DNA from: an uncultured Pelagibacteraceae bacterium
GTDB taxonomy: Bacteria; Pseudomonadota; Alphaproteobacteria; Pelagibacterales; Pelagibacteraceae
NCBI GenBank assembly: GCA_902539195.1
Contig: CACBHZ010000003.1
Span: 1-64,000 of the forward strand
DNA: 64,000 bases
Reading direction: 5' to 3'
Shown: piece by piece, positions 36,939-45,382 of the stretch
Position numbering within the stretch: position 1 is the stretch's first letter
Layout of the letters: every line of letters starts with the position of its first letter
Position numbers and translations under genes: made by a program
The notes under the pieces: model-generated
Told to the model about the DNA's origin: nothing
Databases searched by the model: none
The model's input: the letters and a program-made list of their open reading frames with translations, nothing else

Positions 36939-39596
36939 ATGTCAAAATTAGTTTTTAATTTTAAATCTAAAGACACAATAAAAATAAAAAACCCAAAAAA
37001 TATTTTAGGAGGCAAAGGTGCAAATTTATCAGAAATGGGAAGGATGGGTTTACCTGTCCCACCTGGATTTACGATTTCTACTGAAGTTTGTGATTTATTT
37101 TATAAAAATAAAAAGAAATTAAAGCCTAAAATTATAAATGAAATAAATAGAGAGTTAAAAAATATTGAAAAAGATTCTGGCAAAAAATTTGGAGATTTGA
37201 AAAATCCTTTGTTGTTATCTGTAAGATCTGGTGCGAGAGTATCCATGCCAGGAATGATGGATACTATTTTAAATCTTGGACTAAATGACAAAACTGTGAT
37301 TGCTTTAGCAAATAAAACATCAAATATGAGATTTGCAAAAGATAGTTACAGAAGATTTATACAAATGTATGCAAATGTTGTTATGGGTGTTGAAAATTAT
37401 AATTTTGAAGAATTAATTGAAAATTACAAACTTACAAAAGGTGTTTTGCTAGACACTGATTTGGATGAAGATGATTGGGATGGATTGATTAAAGACTTTA
37501 AAAATATTGTAAAAGAAAAAACAAAAAAAAATTTTCCTCAAAATATTAATGAACAATTACTAGGTGCAATTAGTGCAGTCTTTTTGTCATGGGAGAGTAA
37601 CAGAGCAAAGGTTTACAGAAAATTAAATCATATACCTTCAGAGTGGGGAACTGCAGTAAATGTTCAGTCCATGGTTTTTGGTAATATGGGTGTTGATTGT
37701 GCGACAGGTGTTGTGTTTACACGTAATCCATCCAATGGAATCAATGAAATCTATGGCGAATATTTAATAAATGCTCAAGGAGAAGATGTTGTTGCAGGGA
37801 CTAGGACGCCCCAACATATAACTAAGAAAGCTAGAAAAGACGCAAAAGAAAAACTTCTTTCAATGGAAGAGTCAATGCCTAGAGTTTACAAAAATCTAAA
37901 AAATATTCTTATAAAGCTGGAGAAACATTATAAAGATATGCAGGATGTGGAGTTCACAGTCGAAAATAATAAGTTGTGGATGTTGCAAACTAGATCAGGA
38001 AAAAGAACTGCAAAATCATCAGTCAAAATTGCTGTAGATATGGAAAGAGAAAAACTCATCACAAAAAAAGAGGCAGTGCTTAGAGTACAGCCAAATTCAT
38101 TAGATACTTTGCTTCATCCAACTTTAGATGAAACAGCGAATTTAGAAGTAATAGCCAAAGGCCTTCCAGCTTCGCCGGGAGCAGCTAGTGGAAAAGTAGT
38201 ATTTACATCTGATGAAGCTGAAAGATTAAATGGAATGATGCAAAATACAATCCTAGTAAGAGTAGAAACATCACCCGAAGATATAAATGGAATGCATGCA
38301 GCTAAAGGAATTCTTACTGCAAGAGGAGGAATGACTAGCCATGCTGCAGTAGTTGCAAGAGGAATGGGCAGGCCTTGTGTATCTGGCTCAAGCGAAATAG
38401 AAATAGATTACCAAAATAAAGTTTTTAAAACAAAAAATAATGAAATTAAAGAAGGTGATTTAATTACAATTGATGGATCAACTGGTAGAATTATAAAAGG
38501 AGAAGTTAAAACTGTTAAACCCGAAATTTCTGGAGATTTTTCTAAACTTATGAGTTGGGCTGATAAATTTAGAATACTAAAAATTAGAACTAACTCTGAA
38601 ACACCTCTTGATAGTAAAACTGCTAGAGAATTTGGAGCTGAAGGAATAGGTCTTTGTAGAACAGAACATATGTTTTTTGATGAGGAGAGAATTTTATCTG
38701 TAAGAGAAATGATTTTATCAAAATCAAAAGAAGATAGGGCTAGGGCTTTAAACAAACTACTTCCTTTTCAAAAAAAGGATTTTATTGATATCTTTAAAAT
38801 TATGAATGGTCTACCTGTTACAGTTAGATTATTAGATCCACCGCTTCATGAATTTTTACCGAAAAATCAAAAAGAAATTAGCGATGTAGCAAATGCTTTA
38901 AACATCAAAAGTTCAGAATTAGAGGGTAGAATAACAGAACTTCATGAACAAAATCCAATGCTCGGTCATAGAGGTTGTAGATTAGGTATATCATTTCCAG
39001 AGATATATGAGATGCAGTGCACAGCAATTTTTCATGCTTTAGTTGAATGTAAAAAATTCAAGATAAAATCTATTATTCCCGAGATCATGATACCTTTGGT
39101 ATCTACTGAAGCAGAAATAAAAATAATGAAAGATTTAGTAATTAGAGTTGCAAAAGAAGTTGAAAAGAAAACAAAAACAAAATTAAATTTTTTAGTGGGT
39201 ACAATGATTGAACTCCCAAGAGCAGCAATCAAAGCAGATGATATATCTAGACATGCAGAATTCTTTAGTTTTGGAACAAATGACTTAACACAAACAACTT
39301 TTGGCATTAGCAGAGATGATAGTGGTAAGTTTTTAAATGATTATATTGATAATAAAATTTTCGATATTGATCCATTTGTTTCTATAGATGACGGAGTTGG
39401 AGATTTGATAGAAATAGCAACAAAAAAAGGTAGAAAAACTAACAAAAAAATCAAACTCGGTATATGTGGCGAACATGGAGGTGATCCGAAAAGTATCGAC
39501 TTTTGTGCACGTGCTGGTTTAGATTACGTATCCTGTTCACCTTATAGAGTACCTATTGCAAGACTGGCTGCTGCTCAAGCTCAATTAAAAAAATAA
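36939..39596 (+). CDS. ppdK: Pyruvate, phosphate dikinase
   Basis: 885 residues. The N-terminal nucleotide domain starts near NILGGKGANLSEMGRMGLPVPPGFTI, the swivelling domain has the phosphohistidine in GGMTSHAAVVARGMGRPCVSG, and the C-terminal PEP/pyruvate barrel shows GAEGIGLCRTEHMFF, MLGHRGCRLGI, SFGTNDLTQTTFG and GICGEHGGDP. It interconverts PEP, AMP and PPi with pyruvate, ATP and Pi, reversibly. It may replace or complement pyruvate kinase and PEP synthase; with tkt-gap-pgk-fba it supports gluconeogenesis. Likely co-transcribed with glyQS. Confidence 0.97.
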   Translation: MSKLVFNFKSKDTIKIKNPKNILGGKGANLSEMGRMGLPVPPGFTISTEVCDLFYKNKKKLKPKIINEINRELKNIEKDSGKKFGDLKNPLLLSVRSGARVSMPGMMDTILNLGLNDKTVIALANKTSNMRFAKDSYRRFIQMYANVVMGVENYNFEELIENYKLTKGVLLDTDLDEDDWDGLIKDFKNIVKEKTKKNFPQNINEQLLGAISAVFLSWESNRAKVYRKLNHIPSEWGTAVNVQSMVFGNMGVDCATGVVFTRNPSNGINEIYGEYLINAQGEDVVAGTRTPQHITKKARKDAKEKLLSMEESMPRVYKNLKNILIKLEKHYKDMQDVEFTVENNKLWMLQTRSGKRTAKSSVKIAVDMEREKLITKKEAVLRVQPNSLDTLLHPTLDETANLEVIAKGLPASPGAASGKVVFTSDEAERLNGMMQNTILVRVETSPEDINGMHAAKGILTARGGMTSHAAVVARGMGRPCVSGSSEIEIDYQNKVFKTKNNEIKEGDLITIDGSTGRIIKGEVKTVKPEISGDFSKLMSWADKFRILKIRTNSETPLDSKTAREFGAEGIGLCRTEHMFFDEERILSVREMILSKSKEDRARALNKLLPFQKKDFIDIFKIMNGLPVTVRLLDPPLHEFLPKNQKEISDVANALNIKSSELEGRITELHEQNPMLGHRGCRLGISFPEIYEMQCTAIFHALVECKKFKIKSIIPEIMIPLVSTEAEIKIMKDLVIRVAKEVEKKTKTKLNFLVGTMIELPRAAIKADDISRHAEFFSFGTNDLTQTTFGISRDDSGKFLNDYIDNKIFDIDPFVSIDDGVGDLIEIATKKGRKTNKKIKLGICGEHGGDPKSIDFCARAGLDYVSCSPYRVPIARLAAAQAQLKK

Positions 39597-39605
39597 AATT
39601 AAATT

Positions 39606-40442
39606 TTAGATTTCCAATTTTAAGTCTAATGCATTAATGGAGTGAGTTAAGGATCCTATCGAAATTCTATCTACACCAGTAGAGGAAACATTTTTAACAT
39701 TCTTTAAGTTAATCCCTCCTGATGCTTCAGTTTCATAAAATTTCCTAGACATTTTGACTGCTTTTTTTAAATTTTTTGAACTCATATTATCTAATAAAAT
39801 CCTATCAAATTTCAGACCCAATATTCTCTTTAACTGAGATAAATTATCAACCTCAACTGTAATTTTTTTTCTTCCCTTCTTTTTAATGGCTCTTTGAATT
39901 AAATTTTCAAAATTTTTTTCAGAACTTATATGGTTATCTTTTATTAAGTATTCATCACTTAAGTTAAATCTGTGGTTTGTTCCACCACCTAATTTTACAG
40001 CATATTTTTGGATGACTCTTAAATTTGGGATCGTTTTTCTTGTGCAGCATATTTTAGTTTTTTTTCTAACTTTTTTTACAAACATATTTGTTTTCGTTGC
40101 TATTCCAGAAATATGGGAAACAAAGTTTAATGCTACTCTCTCACCGGTCAAAATATTTTTTAGGTTACCATCAATAGTCGCAACTACTTCCCCCTTTTTA
40201 ATTTGAGATCCATCCTTTTTTTTATTTTTAAAATTTATTTTTTTATCTACTAATTTAAAGGTCTCTTTAGCAAAATCTATACCACCTAAAATTCCATTTT
40301 GGTTACATATCATTTTTACCTTTTTTTTAATATTTTTATCAATTAGTTCTGAAGTAATATCTCCTGATGGATATAAGTCCTCATTCAAAGCCAATTTACA
40401 TGATGATTTTATAAAATTTTTACTTAATTGAATTTTAGACAC
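39606..40442 (-). CDS. nadC: Nicotinate-nucleotide pyrophosphorylase (quinolinate phosphoribosyltransferase)
   Basis: 278 residues from a GTG (complement of 40440-40442). Signatures are EDLYPSGDITSELI, RVALNFVSHISGIATKTN, CCTRKTIPNLRVIQKYAVKLGGGTNHRFNLSDEYLIKDNH and the C-terminal EASGGINLKNVKNVSSTGVDRISIGSLTHS. It converts quinolinate plus PRPP to nicotinate mononucleotide in NAD synthesis. It lies 5 nt downstream of nadA; the nadB step (aspartate oxidase) is not in the window. Confidence 0.96.
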   Translation of the reverse strand: MSKIQLSKNFIKSSCKLALNEDLYPSGDITSELIDKNIKKKVKMICNQNGILGGIDFAKETFKLVDKKINFKNKKKDGSQIKKGEVVATIDGNLKNILTGERVALNFVSHISGIATKTNMFVKKVRKKTKICCTRKTIPNLRVIQKYAVKLGGGTNHRFNLSDEYLIKDNHISSEKNFENLIQRAIKKKGRKKITVEVDNLSQLKRILGLKFDRILLDNMSSKNLKKAVKMSRKFYETEASGGINLKNVKNVSSTGVDRISIGSLTHSINALDLKLEI

Positions 40443-40447
40443 AGATT

Positions 40448-41437
40448 TTATCTGCCTATTTCTGCCATTCTCTCTACAGATTTTCTTGCTTTTTCTATTG
40501 TCTCATTGTCCATTATTAATTCATTAGTTTCATTTTCTAAACAATCTAATATTTTTGGCAAAGTTATTCTTTTCATATGAGGACAAAGATTACATGGTCT
40601 AATAAATTCAACATTTGGATTATCAATTTGTACGTTATCGCTCATTGAGCATTCTGTAACCATCATGACTTTTTCTGGTTGATTATCTCTTACATATTTA
40701 ATCATTCCACTCGTTGAACCTGCAAAATCAGATGCTTGTATTACATCTGGAGGACATTCTGGATGGGCAATTATTTTTATACCTGGATTAGCTTTTCTAA
40801 TATCATTAATTTCTTCATCATTGAATTGTTCATGTACTTCACAGGTTCCTTTCCAAGAAATAATTTCAATATCTGTTTGAGATGCTACATATTTAGCTAA
40901 AAAATCATCAGGTAAAAATATTACTTTTTTTACACCTAATGATTCTACAATTTTTACTGCATTTGCAGATGTACAACAAACATCAGTTTCAGCTTTAACG
41001 TCAGCAGATGTATTTACATATGAAACAACTGGAACACCAGGATATTGTTTTTTAAGATTTCTAACATCATCGCCTGTTATAGATGACGACAGAGAACAGC
41101 CCGCCTTCATATCAGGTAATAAAACTTTTTTGTCCGGACTCATTAATTTTGCCGTTTCAGCCATAAAATGAACTCCACACATTATAATTATATCTGCTTT
41201 TGTTTTTGCTGCCTCTACTGCTAATGCTAAAGAATCTGCTGAAAAATCTGAAATGCCATGATAAATTTCTGGTGTTTGATAATTGTGAGCAAGAATTACT
41301 GCATTCTTTTCTTTTTTTAATTTGTTAATTTTATATATGTAGGGTGCATGTGTAGCCCATTCAATCTCTGGAATTTTTTTTGAGACTTTGTTATAAATTG
41401 AGTTGGTTGCTTTTTTTATTTCACTAGTAAATTCCAT
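40448..41437 (-). CDS. nadA: Quinolinate synthase A
   Basis: 329 residues. The cysteines that bind the oxygen-sensitive 4Fe-4S cluster are in MKAGCSLSS, HPECPPDV and CNLCPHMKRITL; AHNYQTPEIYHG and VCCTSANAV are further landmarks. It condenses iminoaspartate with dihydroxyacetone phosphate to quinolinate, so fba output links to NAD synthesis. First gene of the nadA-nadC pair. The 58 nt between its ATG and the divergent tRNA-Leu contain the tRNA promoter candidate. Confidence 0.97.
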   Translation of the reverse strand: MEFTSEIKKATNSIYNKVSKKIPEIEWATHAPYIYKINKLKKEKNAVILAHNYQTPEIYHGISDFSADSLALAVEAAKTKADIIIMCGVHFMAETAKLMSPDKKVLLPDMKAGCSLSSSITGDDVRNLKKQYPGVPVVSYVNTSADVKAETDVCCTSANAVKIVESLGVKKVIFLPDDFLAKYVASQTDIEIISWKGTCEVHEQFNDEEINDIRKANPGIKIIAHPECPPDVIQASDFAGSTSGMIKYVRDNQPEKVMMVTECSMSDNVQIDNPNVEFIRPCNLCPHMKRITLPKILDCLENETNELIMDNETIEKARKSVERMAEIGR

Positions 41438-41454
41438 AAAAAAAACTTATCAAC

Positions 41455-41481
41455 TTGAAATGGAATTGTCATTCATTTAAT
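41455..41481 (+). promoter_or_regulatory. Predicted promoter of tRNA-Leu
   Basis: TTGAAA at 41455-41460 and TTTAAT at 41476-41481, with a 15-nt spacer, precede a GC-rich stretch (GCCGC) before the tRNA start at 41496. A GC-rich discriminator is common at stable RNA promoters. The spacer is short, so this is tentative. Confidence 0.4.
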
Positions 41482-41495
41482 CTGCCGCATAACAA

Positions 41496-41581
41496 GCGGT
41501 CATGCTGAAACTGGTAGACAGGCACGGTTGAGGGCCGTGTGGACCTAGTCCATGAGAGTTCGAGTCTCTCTGACCGCACCA
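41496..41581 (+). tRNA. tRNA-Leu(GAG)
   Basis: 86 nt class II tRNA with encoded CCA. The acceptor stem GCGGTCA pairs fully with TGACCGC. The anticodon arm is CACGG-TTGAGGG-CCGTG, giving anticodon GAG (Leu, CTC/CTT). A variable arm follows, then the T arm GAGAG-TTCGAGT-CTCTC. It borders the accessory glycosyltransferase stretch, and tRNA-Leu genes are frequent integration sites. Confidence 0.97.
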
Positions 41582-41589
41582 AAAAATCA

Positions 41590-41612
41590 TTTACTAGGGT
41601 TTTTCTAGTAAA
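41590..41612 (+). terminator. Stem-loop after tRNA-Leu, possible transcript end
   Basis: TTTACTAG (41590-41597) and CTAGTAAA (41605-41612) form a perfect 8-bp stem around a 7-nt loop, 8 nt after the tRNA CCA. A long T-run does not follow on the plus strand, so it may act as a 3' processing barrier or a weak terminator rather than a full intrinsic one. Confidence 0.5.
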
Positions 41613-41689
41613 AATTACCTTTATATGTGTATGGTTATAGTTAATAACTTTTCCTAAATCGTATTCATTATATGCATTGGGGAGATTAA

Positions 41690-41746
41690 ATGATTGGTGA
41701 AAACAACTCGGCCAGAGTACTTATTTTTGATAACATTAAATTGTAA
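41690..41746 (+). CDS. Possible 18-residue leader ORF before the glycosyltransferase
   Basis: An ATG at 41690 preceded by GGGGAG opens an 18-residue frame reading MIGENNSARVLIFDNIKL, closed by TAA 9 nt before the glycosyltransferase ATG. The ribosome-binding site is better than that of the following gene. It could be a leader peptide, the 5' remnant of a lost gene, or chance. No family is recognised. Confidence 0.22.
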   Translation: MIGENNSARVLIFDNIKL

Positions 41747-41755
41747 ATAATATAA

Positions 41756-42415
41756 ATGAATAATTTAACTTTGATAATACCTGCAAAAAGGGAAGGGTCC
41801 TCTTTACCACTGGTATTAGAAGAAATCAAAAATTATGAGTGTCAAATATTAGTAGTCCTGGAGGCTAGTGATATTGAAACAATAAATTCTGCAAAAAATT
41901 ATAATTGTAAAATAATTTATCAACAAGAAACAGGTTATGGAGACGCAATACTTGAAGGTCTAAAGAATGTAAAAACTGAATATACATGTATATTTAATGC
42001 CGATGGCTCTTTTGATCCAAAATATTTAGATGAAATGATAAAAATTTGTAAAAATTTAGATTTTGTTTTTGCGTCTAGATACAAAGAAAAGGGAGGAAGC
42101 GACGATGACACACTTCTTACGAAAATAGGCAACTTTACATTTACTAAAATTGGAAATATTTTTTTTTCAGTAAATATTTCAGATATTCTTTACACGTATA
42201 TAATTGGAAAAACTGTTTCTTTTAAAAGTTTAAATTTGAAATCAAAAGATTTTTGTCTTTGTGTTGAAATACCAATTAAGGCAAAAAGAAAAGGAATGAG
42301 TTATACCGATACCCCAAGTTATGAGAGAAAAAGGAAAGCTGGTGAAAAAAAAGTAAATGAATTTAAAGATGGTTTCAAAATATTTTTATATATGATAAAA
42401 ACATTTTTCAAATAA
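41756..42415 (+). CDS. Family 2 glycosyltransferase (dolichyl-phosphate mannosyltransferase-like)
   Basis: 219 residues of the GT-A fold. TLIIPAKREGSSLPLVLEEI is the nucleotide-sugar N-terminal strand, followed by QETGYGDAILEGLKNVKTEYTCIFNADGSFDPKYLDEMI, where NADGSFDP is the metal/sugar-binding DxD-equivalent, and FVFASRYKEKGGSDDD. Unlike many lipid-linked relatives it has no C-terminal membrane segments. It may charge a polyprenyl phosphate with a sugar used by the adjacent membrane protein encoded on the other strand; that pairing is inference. It ends 4 nt from that convergent gene and lies between tRNA-Leu and tmRNA. Confidence 0.82.
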   Translation: MNNLTLIIPAKREGSSLPLVLEEIKNYECQILVVLEASDIETINSAKNYNCKIIYQQETGYGDAILEGLKNVKTEYTCIFNADGSFDPKYLDEMIKICKNLDFVFASRYKEKGGSDDDTLLTKIGNFTFTKIGNIFFSVNISDILYTYIIGKTVSFKSLNLKSKDFCLCVEIPIKAKRKGMSYTDTPSYERKRKAGEKKVNEFKDGFKIFLYMIKTFFK

Positions 42416-42419
42416 ACAA

Positions 42420-43985
42420 TTAATTCAACTCATTACAAATTTTCTCTAGTACAGTTTCATTAAATTTAGAATGATCAATCATTACATAATTTAGAGATGT
42501 GTCATCAGATACTGCAACTCCAGAACTAATATCAAAACAAATTTTGTTAAATTCTACTTTTCTAGAAAATGTCTGTTTCAAATTATAATTATGATCTTTG
42601 ATCGCAAAAAAAATAAAACTGTTGAATAAAAAAATAATTAAAATTAAAGAAGTTAATTTTGTTCTCGTATTTTGACTAAATATTTCTATTGAGTATATAA
42701 AAAACATTAAATAAATGAAAATGTAATACAGATCATATGTTGGTCTATACCTAAAATTTAATATAAACGTGTTTATAATAAAAATTGTAAAAATAATTAG
42801 AATATAATTTTTTTTTCTTAAATTAATTAAGAATAATAAAACTATAAGAATAAGCTCAAACATATTTAATTTATAGTTTGAAAAAAAAGTTAGAATATTT
42901 TTGAAAATATAATTCAAATTAATAGGTCCATATATATGCTGATCCCCAGTATGTTGACCCTTGAACTCCATCATTAATTGAAAAGGGTTGGTTAATCTTA
43001 ATAGATTATAAATATTAAAATTTAAAAATCCAATTTGATCCAAAAACAAAATTAAAATTATTAAAAAAACAAATCCATTCAGAAGTAATGAAAAATATAA
43101 AATATTTGTTTTAAAATTTTTTTTAAAATAAAAAAATACAAAAATTGAAATTAAACTAATGGAAAAAATAATTAAATCTAAATACTTATTTCTTATTGAG
43201 ATTTCAGTGATTAAATACCGAAGAATTTCTAGATCATAAATATAATATTGAAAATAAATATAAAGAAATATAGCAGCCAATAATGATATAATTAAATAAT
43301 AATTAATAATTTTATTTTTACTAAAATTTACTGCCTTCTTTGTTGAGACTTGTGGAATCAGAAAAATTAGGAATAAATACAAAAATATTATTTGCATCTT
43401 TGCTAGCATTGCAAAACAAAAGAAAATTCCAGAAACAAAAAATTTATAATATAGATTATTTGTATTTTTAAGAATTGTATAAATTGATAGAAATAAAAAC
43501 AGTAAACTAATATTTTCAGATCTTAATAAAAAAATTGATATTATGAAACCAATGGAAAATACGAATATTATACAAAAAATAAAACGTTGAATATAATTTA
43601 TTTTAAGACTTTTTAATATCTTGCTAAATAAAAATACTAAAAAGATGTTTAAAAAAAAATTTAATGATCGCGATATATAAAAGTATATTTGTAAAATTTC
43701 ATTTGTATTTTTTGAATTTAAAATAAAATCTATATTATTTGAATAATCAAAAAAAAAATTAAAAATTTTAAAAATTAAACTATTTATCAAAAAAGTAGTG
43801 AAAGCAGGATGATCTAAATACTCTTGCTCTATTCCTGAAGTAAGTAATAAAGAATTGTATAATATTGTTAAATCTTGATCTAAAACTGATGACCAATGTT
43901 GGTTTAGAAGCTGATAATAAAAAAGTGTAGTAAGTAAAATAAATAATATTAAATATATATTTCTTATTTGTTTCTTGTTAATCAT
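42420..43985 (-). CDS. Multi-spanning membrane protein, PMT/ArnT-like glycosyltransferase candidate
   Basis: About 521 residues from the ATG at 43985 (a GTG at 44000 is in frame and adds five residues). Around ten or more hydrophobic segments rich in Ile, Leu, Phe. The first loop reads DQDLTILYNSLLLTSGIEQEYLDHPAFTTF, with acidic residues and a DHP motif placed as in GT-C fold lipid-linked sugar transferases, and a long C-terminal soluble tail. I cannot recognise a specific family member. With the convergent GT2 gene it suggests transfer of a sugar from a lipid carrier to a periplasmic acceptor. Base composition is even more AT-rich than neighbours. Confidence 0.65.
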   Translation of the reverse strand: MINKKQIRNIYLILFILLTTLFYYQLLNQHWSSVLDQDLTILYNSLLLTSGIEQEYLDHPAFTTFLINSLIFKIFNFFFDYSNNIDFILNSKNTNEILQIYFYISRSLNFFLNIFLVFLFSKILKSLKINYIQRFIFCIIFVFSIGFIISIFLLRSENISLLFLFLSIYTILKNTNNLYYKFFVSGIFFCFAMLAKMQIIFLYLFLIFLIPQVSTKKAVNFSKNKIINYYLIISLLAAIFLYIYFQYYIYDLEILRYLITEISIRNKYLDLIIFSISLISIFVFFYFKKNFKTNILYFSLLLNGFVFLIILILFLDQIGFLNFNIYNLLRLTNPFQLMMEFKGQHTGDQHIYGPINLNYIFKNILTFFSNYKLNMFELILIVLLFLINLRKKNYILIIFTIFIINTFILNFRYRPTYDLYYIFIYLMFFIYSIEIFSQNTRTKLTSLILIIFLFNSFIFFAIKDHNYNLKQTFSRKVEFNKICFDISSGVAVSDDTSLNYVMIDHSKFNETVLEKICNELN

Positions 43986-44130
43986 TATAATATTTATCAC
44001 AAATTTTTTGTTGAAGTTCTAATTTTTTTTTTTCGTATGTTTTTTTGATTTTGTATTTGTTTTTGGCTTAATTGAACCTTCATTGAACTTTATTTTATGA
44101 AAATGAAAGTGGATAAGGGAAACCTTTTAA

Positions 44131-44390
44131 TTAGGGGCGTTCTGTTGCCAGGTGCCCCGAACCCCGTAACTTAATTAATAAATTAATTAAGCTGCAAGTG
44201 CATAACTTTCGTTAGCATTTATAAATTAGCCCTTCACGGCGGAACAATACCGAACGAAAAAATAACTTTTAGTCATCCGTCGATCCTAATTCACCCCCAT
44301 AAGTTGAAAATGGTGGAGGTGGTGGGTACTGCCCCCACGTCCGTAATGGTTATTACGAAATTCGTTTATCGTCATAGTTGGAAAACCAAC
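44131..44390 (-). ncRNA. ssrA: Transfer-messenger RNA, circularly permuted (two-piece)
   Basis: On the minus strand the acceptor half comes first: T arm GTGGG-GGCAGTA-CCCAC, acceptor strand CACCTCC, then ACCA ending at 44311. A 12-nt linker (44299-44310) follows, then the coding half starting at 44298 with GGGGGTG, which pairs with CACCTCC (one G-T), and the conserved GATCGACGG. The tag frame at 44216-44187 reads ANESYALAA and stop, close to the E. coli tag. The 3' part (about 44134-44165) can form a pseudoknot from GTTC/GAAC and GGGGC/GCCCC. This permuted order is known from alphaproteobacteria, where processing gives two RNAs. It rescues stalled ribosomes with SmpB, not encoded here. The outer ends are estimates: 5' from the promoter and hairpin 44377-44390. 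Confidence 0.93.
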
Positions 44391-44396
44391 ATTAAT

Positions 44397-44424
44397 AATA
44401 TAAAACCAATCTCAATAGATTCAA
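44397..44424 (-). promoter_or_regulatory. Predicted promoter of the tmRNA gene
   Basis: On the minus strand TTGAAT (44424-44419) and TATATT (44402-44397) are separated by 16 nt. Initiation about 7 nt downstream would begin at 44390, exactly at the first base of a perfect hairpin (GTTGG-AAAA-CCAAC on the plus strand, 44377-44390), which would cap the precursor's 5' end. Confidence 0.55.
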
Positions 44425-44434
44425 TAAATTATTC

Positions 44435-45382
44435 ATGAAGTTAACTGAAGAACAAATAAAAGAGATAAAAGAACAGCAATCTCAACAAAATACAACAAAA
44501 CGTGTTACAGCACCAGAGCTTGAAAAGATTCTCTATGATGCAATTCCAATCTTAGATCATGGTTTTATAAGAGTTGTTGATTATATGGGTGATGATACGT
44601 CTGTAGTTCAATCAGCAAGAGTTTCTTATGGAAAAGGCACAAAAAAAGTTTCAACAGATTCTGGACTAATAAAATACTTAATGAGGCATTGGCATAGCAC
44701 ACCTTTTGAAATGTGTGAGATTAAATATCATATAAAACTTCCAATATTTATAGCAAGACAGTGGATCAGGCACAGAACTGCGAATGTAAATGAGTATTCT
44801 GCAAGATATTCCATTTTAGATAAAGAATTTTATTTGCCAGAGCCTAAGAACTTAGCAGCACAATCAAAAACCAATAGACAAGGCAGAGGGGAAATTCTTG
44901 AAGGAGATCAAGCAAAAAAAGTTTTAGAACTTTTAAAAAATGACGCTGAGCAAACTTACAATAATTATGAAACTATGCTGAACGAAAGATATGATGGATC
45001 AACTATAGATGAAAATGAAGTAGGTTTAGCCAGAGAACTTGCGAGGATGAACTTAACTTTAAATACTTATACTCAATGGTATTGGAAAACAGATTTATTA
45101 AACTTAATGAATTTTTTAAGACTAAGAGCTGATCATCATGCTCAGTATGAGATTAGAGCTTATGCTGATGCTATGCTTGATACCGTTAAAAAATGGGTAC
45201 CAATAACTTATGAAGCTTTTATGGATTATAGGGTTGGAGGAACAGAAGTTTCTGCAAAAGGAAAAATTATTATTCAAAAACTCATAAAAGGTGAAAATGT
45301 TTCTATCGATGACGTAGGTTTATCGAAAAGAGAATGGAACGAACTTATGGAAGCTTTTGATCTTAAAGATAAATTGATTTAA
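44435..45382 (+). CDS. thyX: FAD-dependent thymidylate synthase
   Basis: 315 residues, longer than the 220-250 of many ThyX because of an N-terminal helix (about 1-35) and a C-terminal tail. The ThyX motif is [18 protein letters not shown], with [21 protein letters not shown] before it and [18 protein letters not shown] after it for dUMP and FAD. It methylates dUMP using methylene-THF with flavin hydride transfer, releasing THF rather than DHF, so it spares dihydrofolate reductase. It diverges from tmRNA; its 3' end overlaps the convergent Mrp gene by 20 nt. Confidence 0.96.
   Translation: MKLTEEQIKEIKEQQSQQNTTKRVTAPELEKILYDAIPILDHGFIRVVDYMGDDTSVVQSARVSYGKGTKKVSTDSGLIKYLMRHWHSTPFEMCEIKYHIKLPIFIARQWIRHRTANVNEYSARYSILDKEFYLPEPKNLAAQSKTNRQGRGEILEGDQAKKVLELLKNDAEQTYNNYETMLNERYDGSTIDENEVGLARELARMNLTLNTYTQWYWKTDLLNLMNFLRLRADHHAQYEIRAYADAMLDTVKKWVPITYEAFMDYRVGGTEVSAKGKIIIQKLIKGENVSIDDVGLSKREWNELMEAFDLKDKLI

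Noticed and set aside
41582-44130. Mobile element or genomic island with integrase
   Set aside because: No integrase, transposase, terminal repeats or duplicated tRNA end was seen; only the position suggests transfer, so it is listed as a finding and not as a mobile element.
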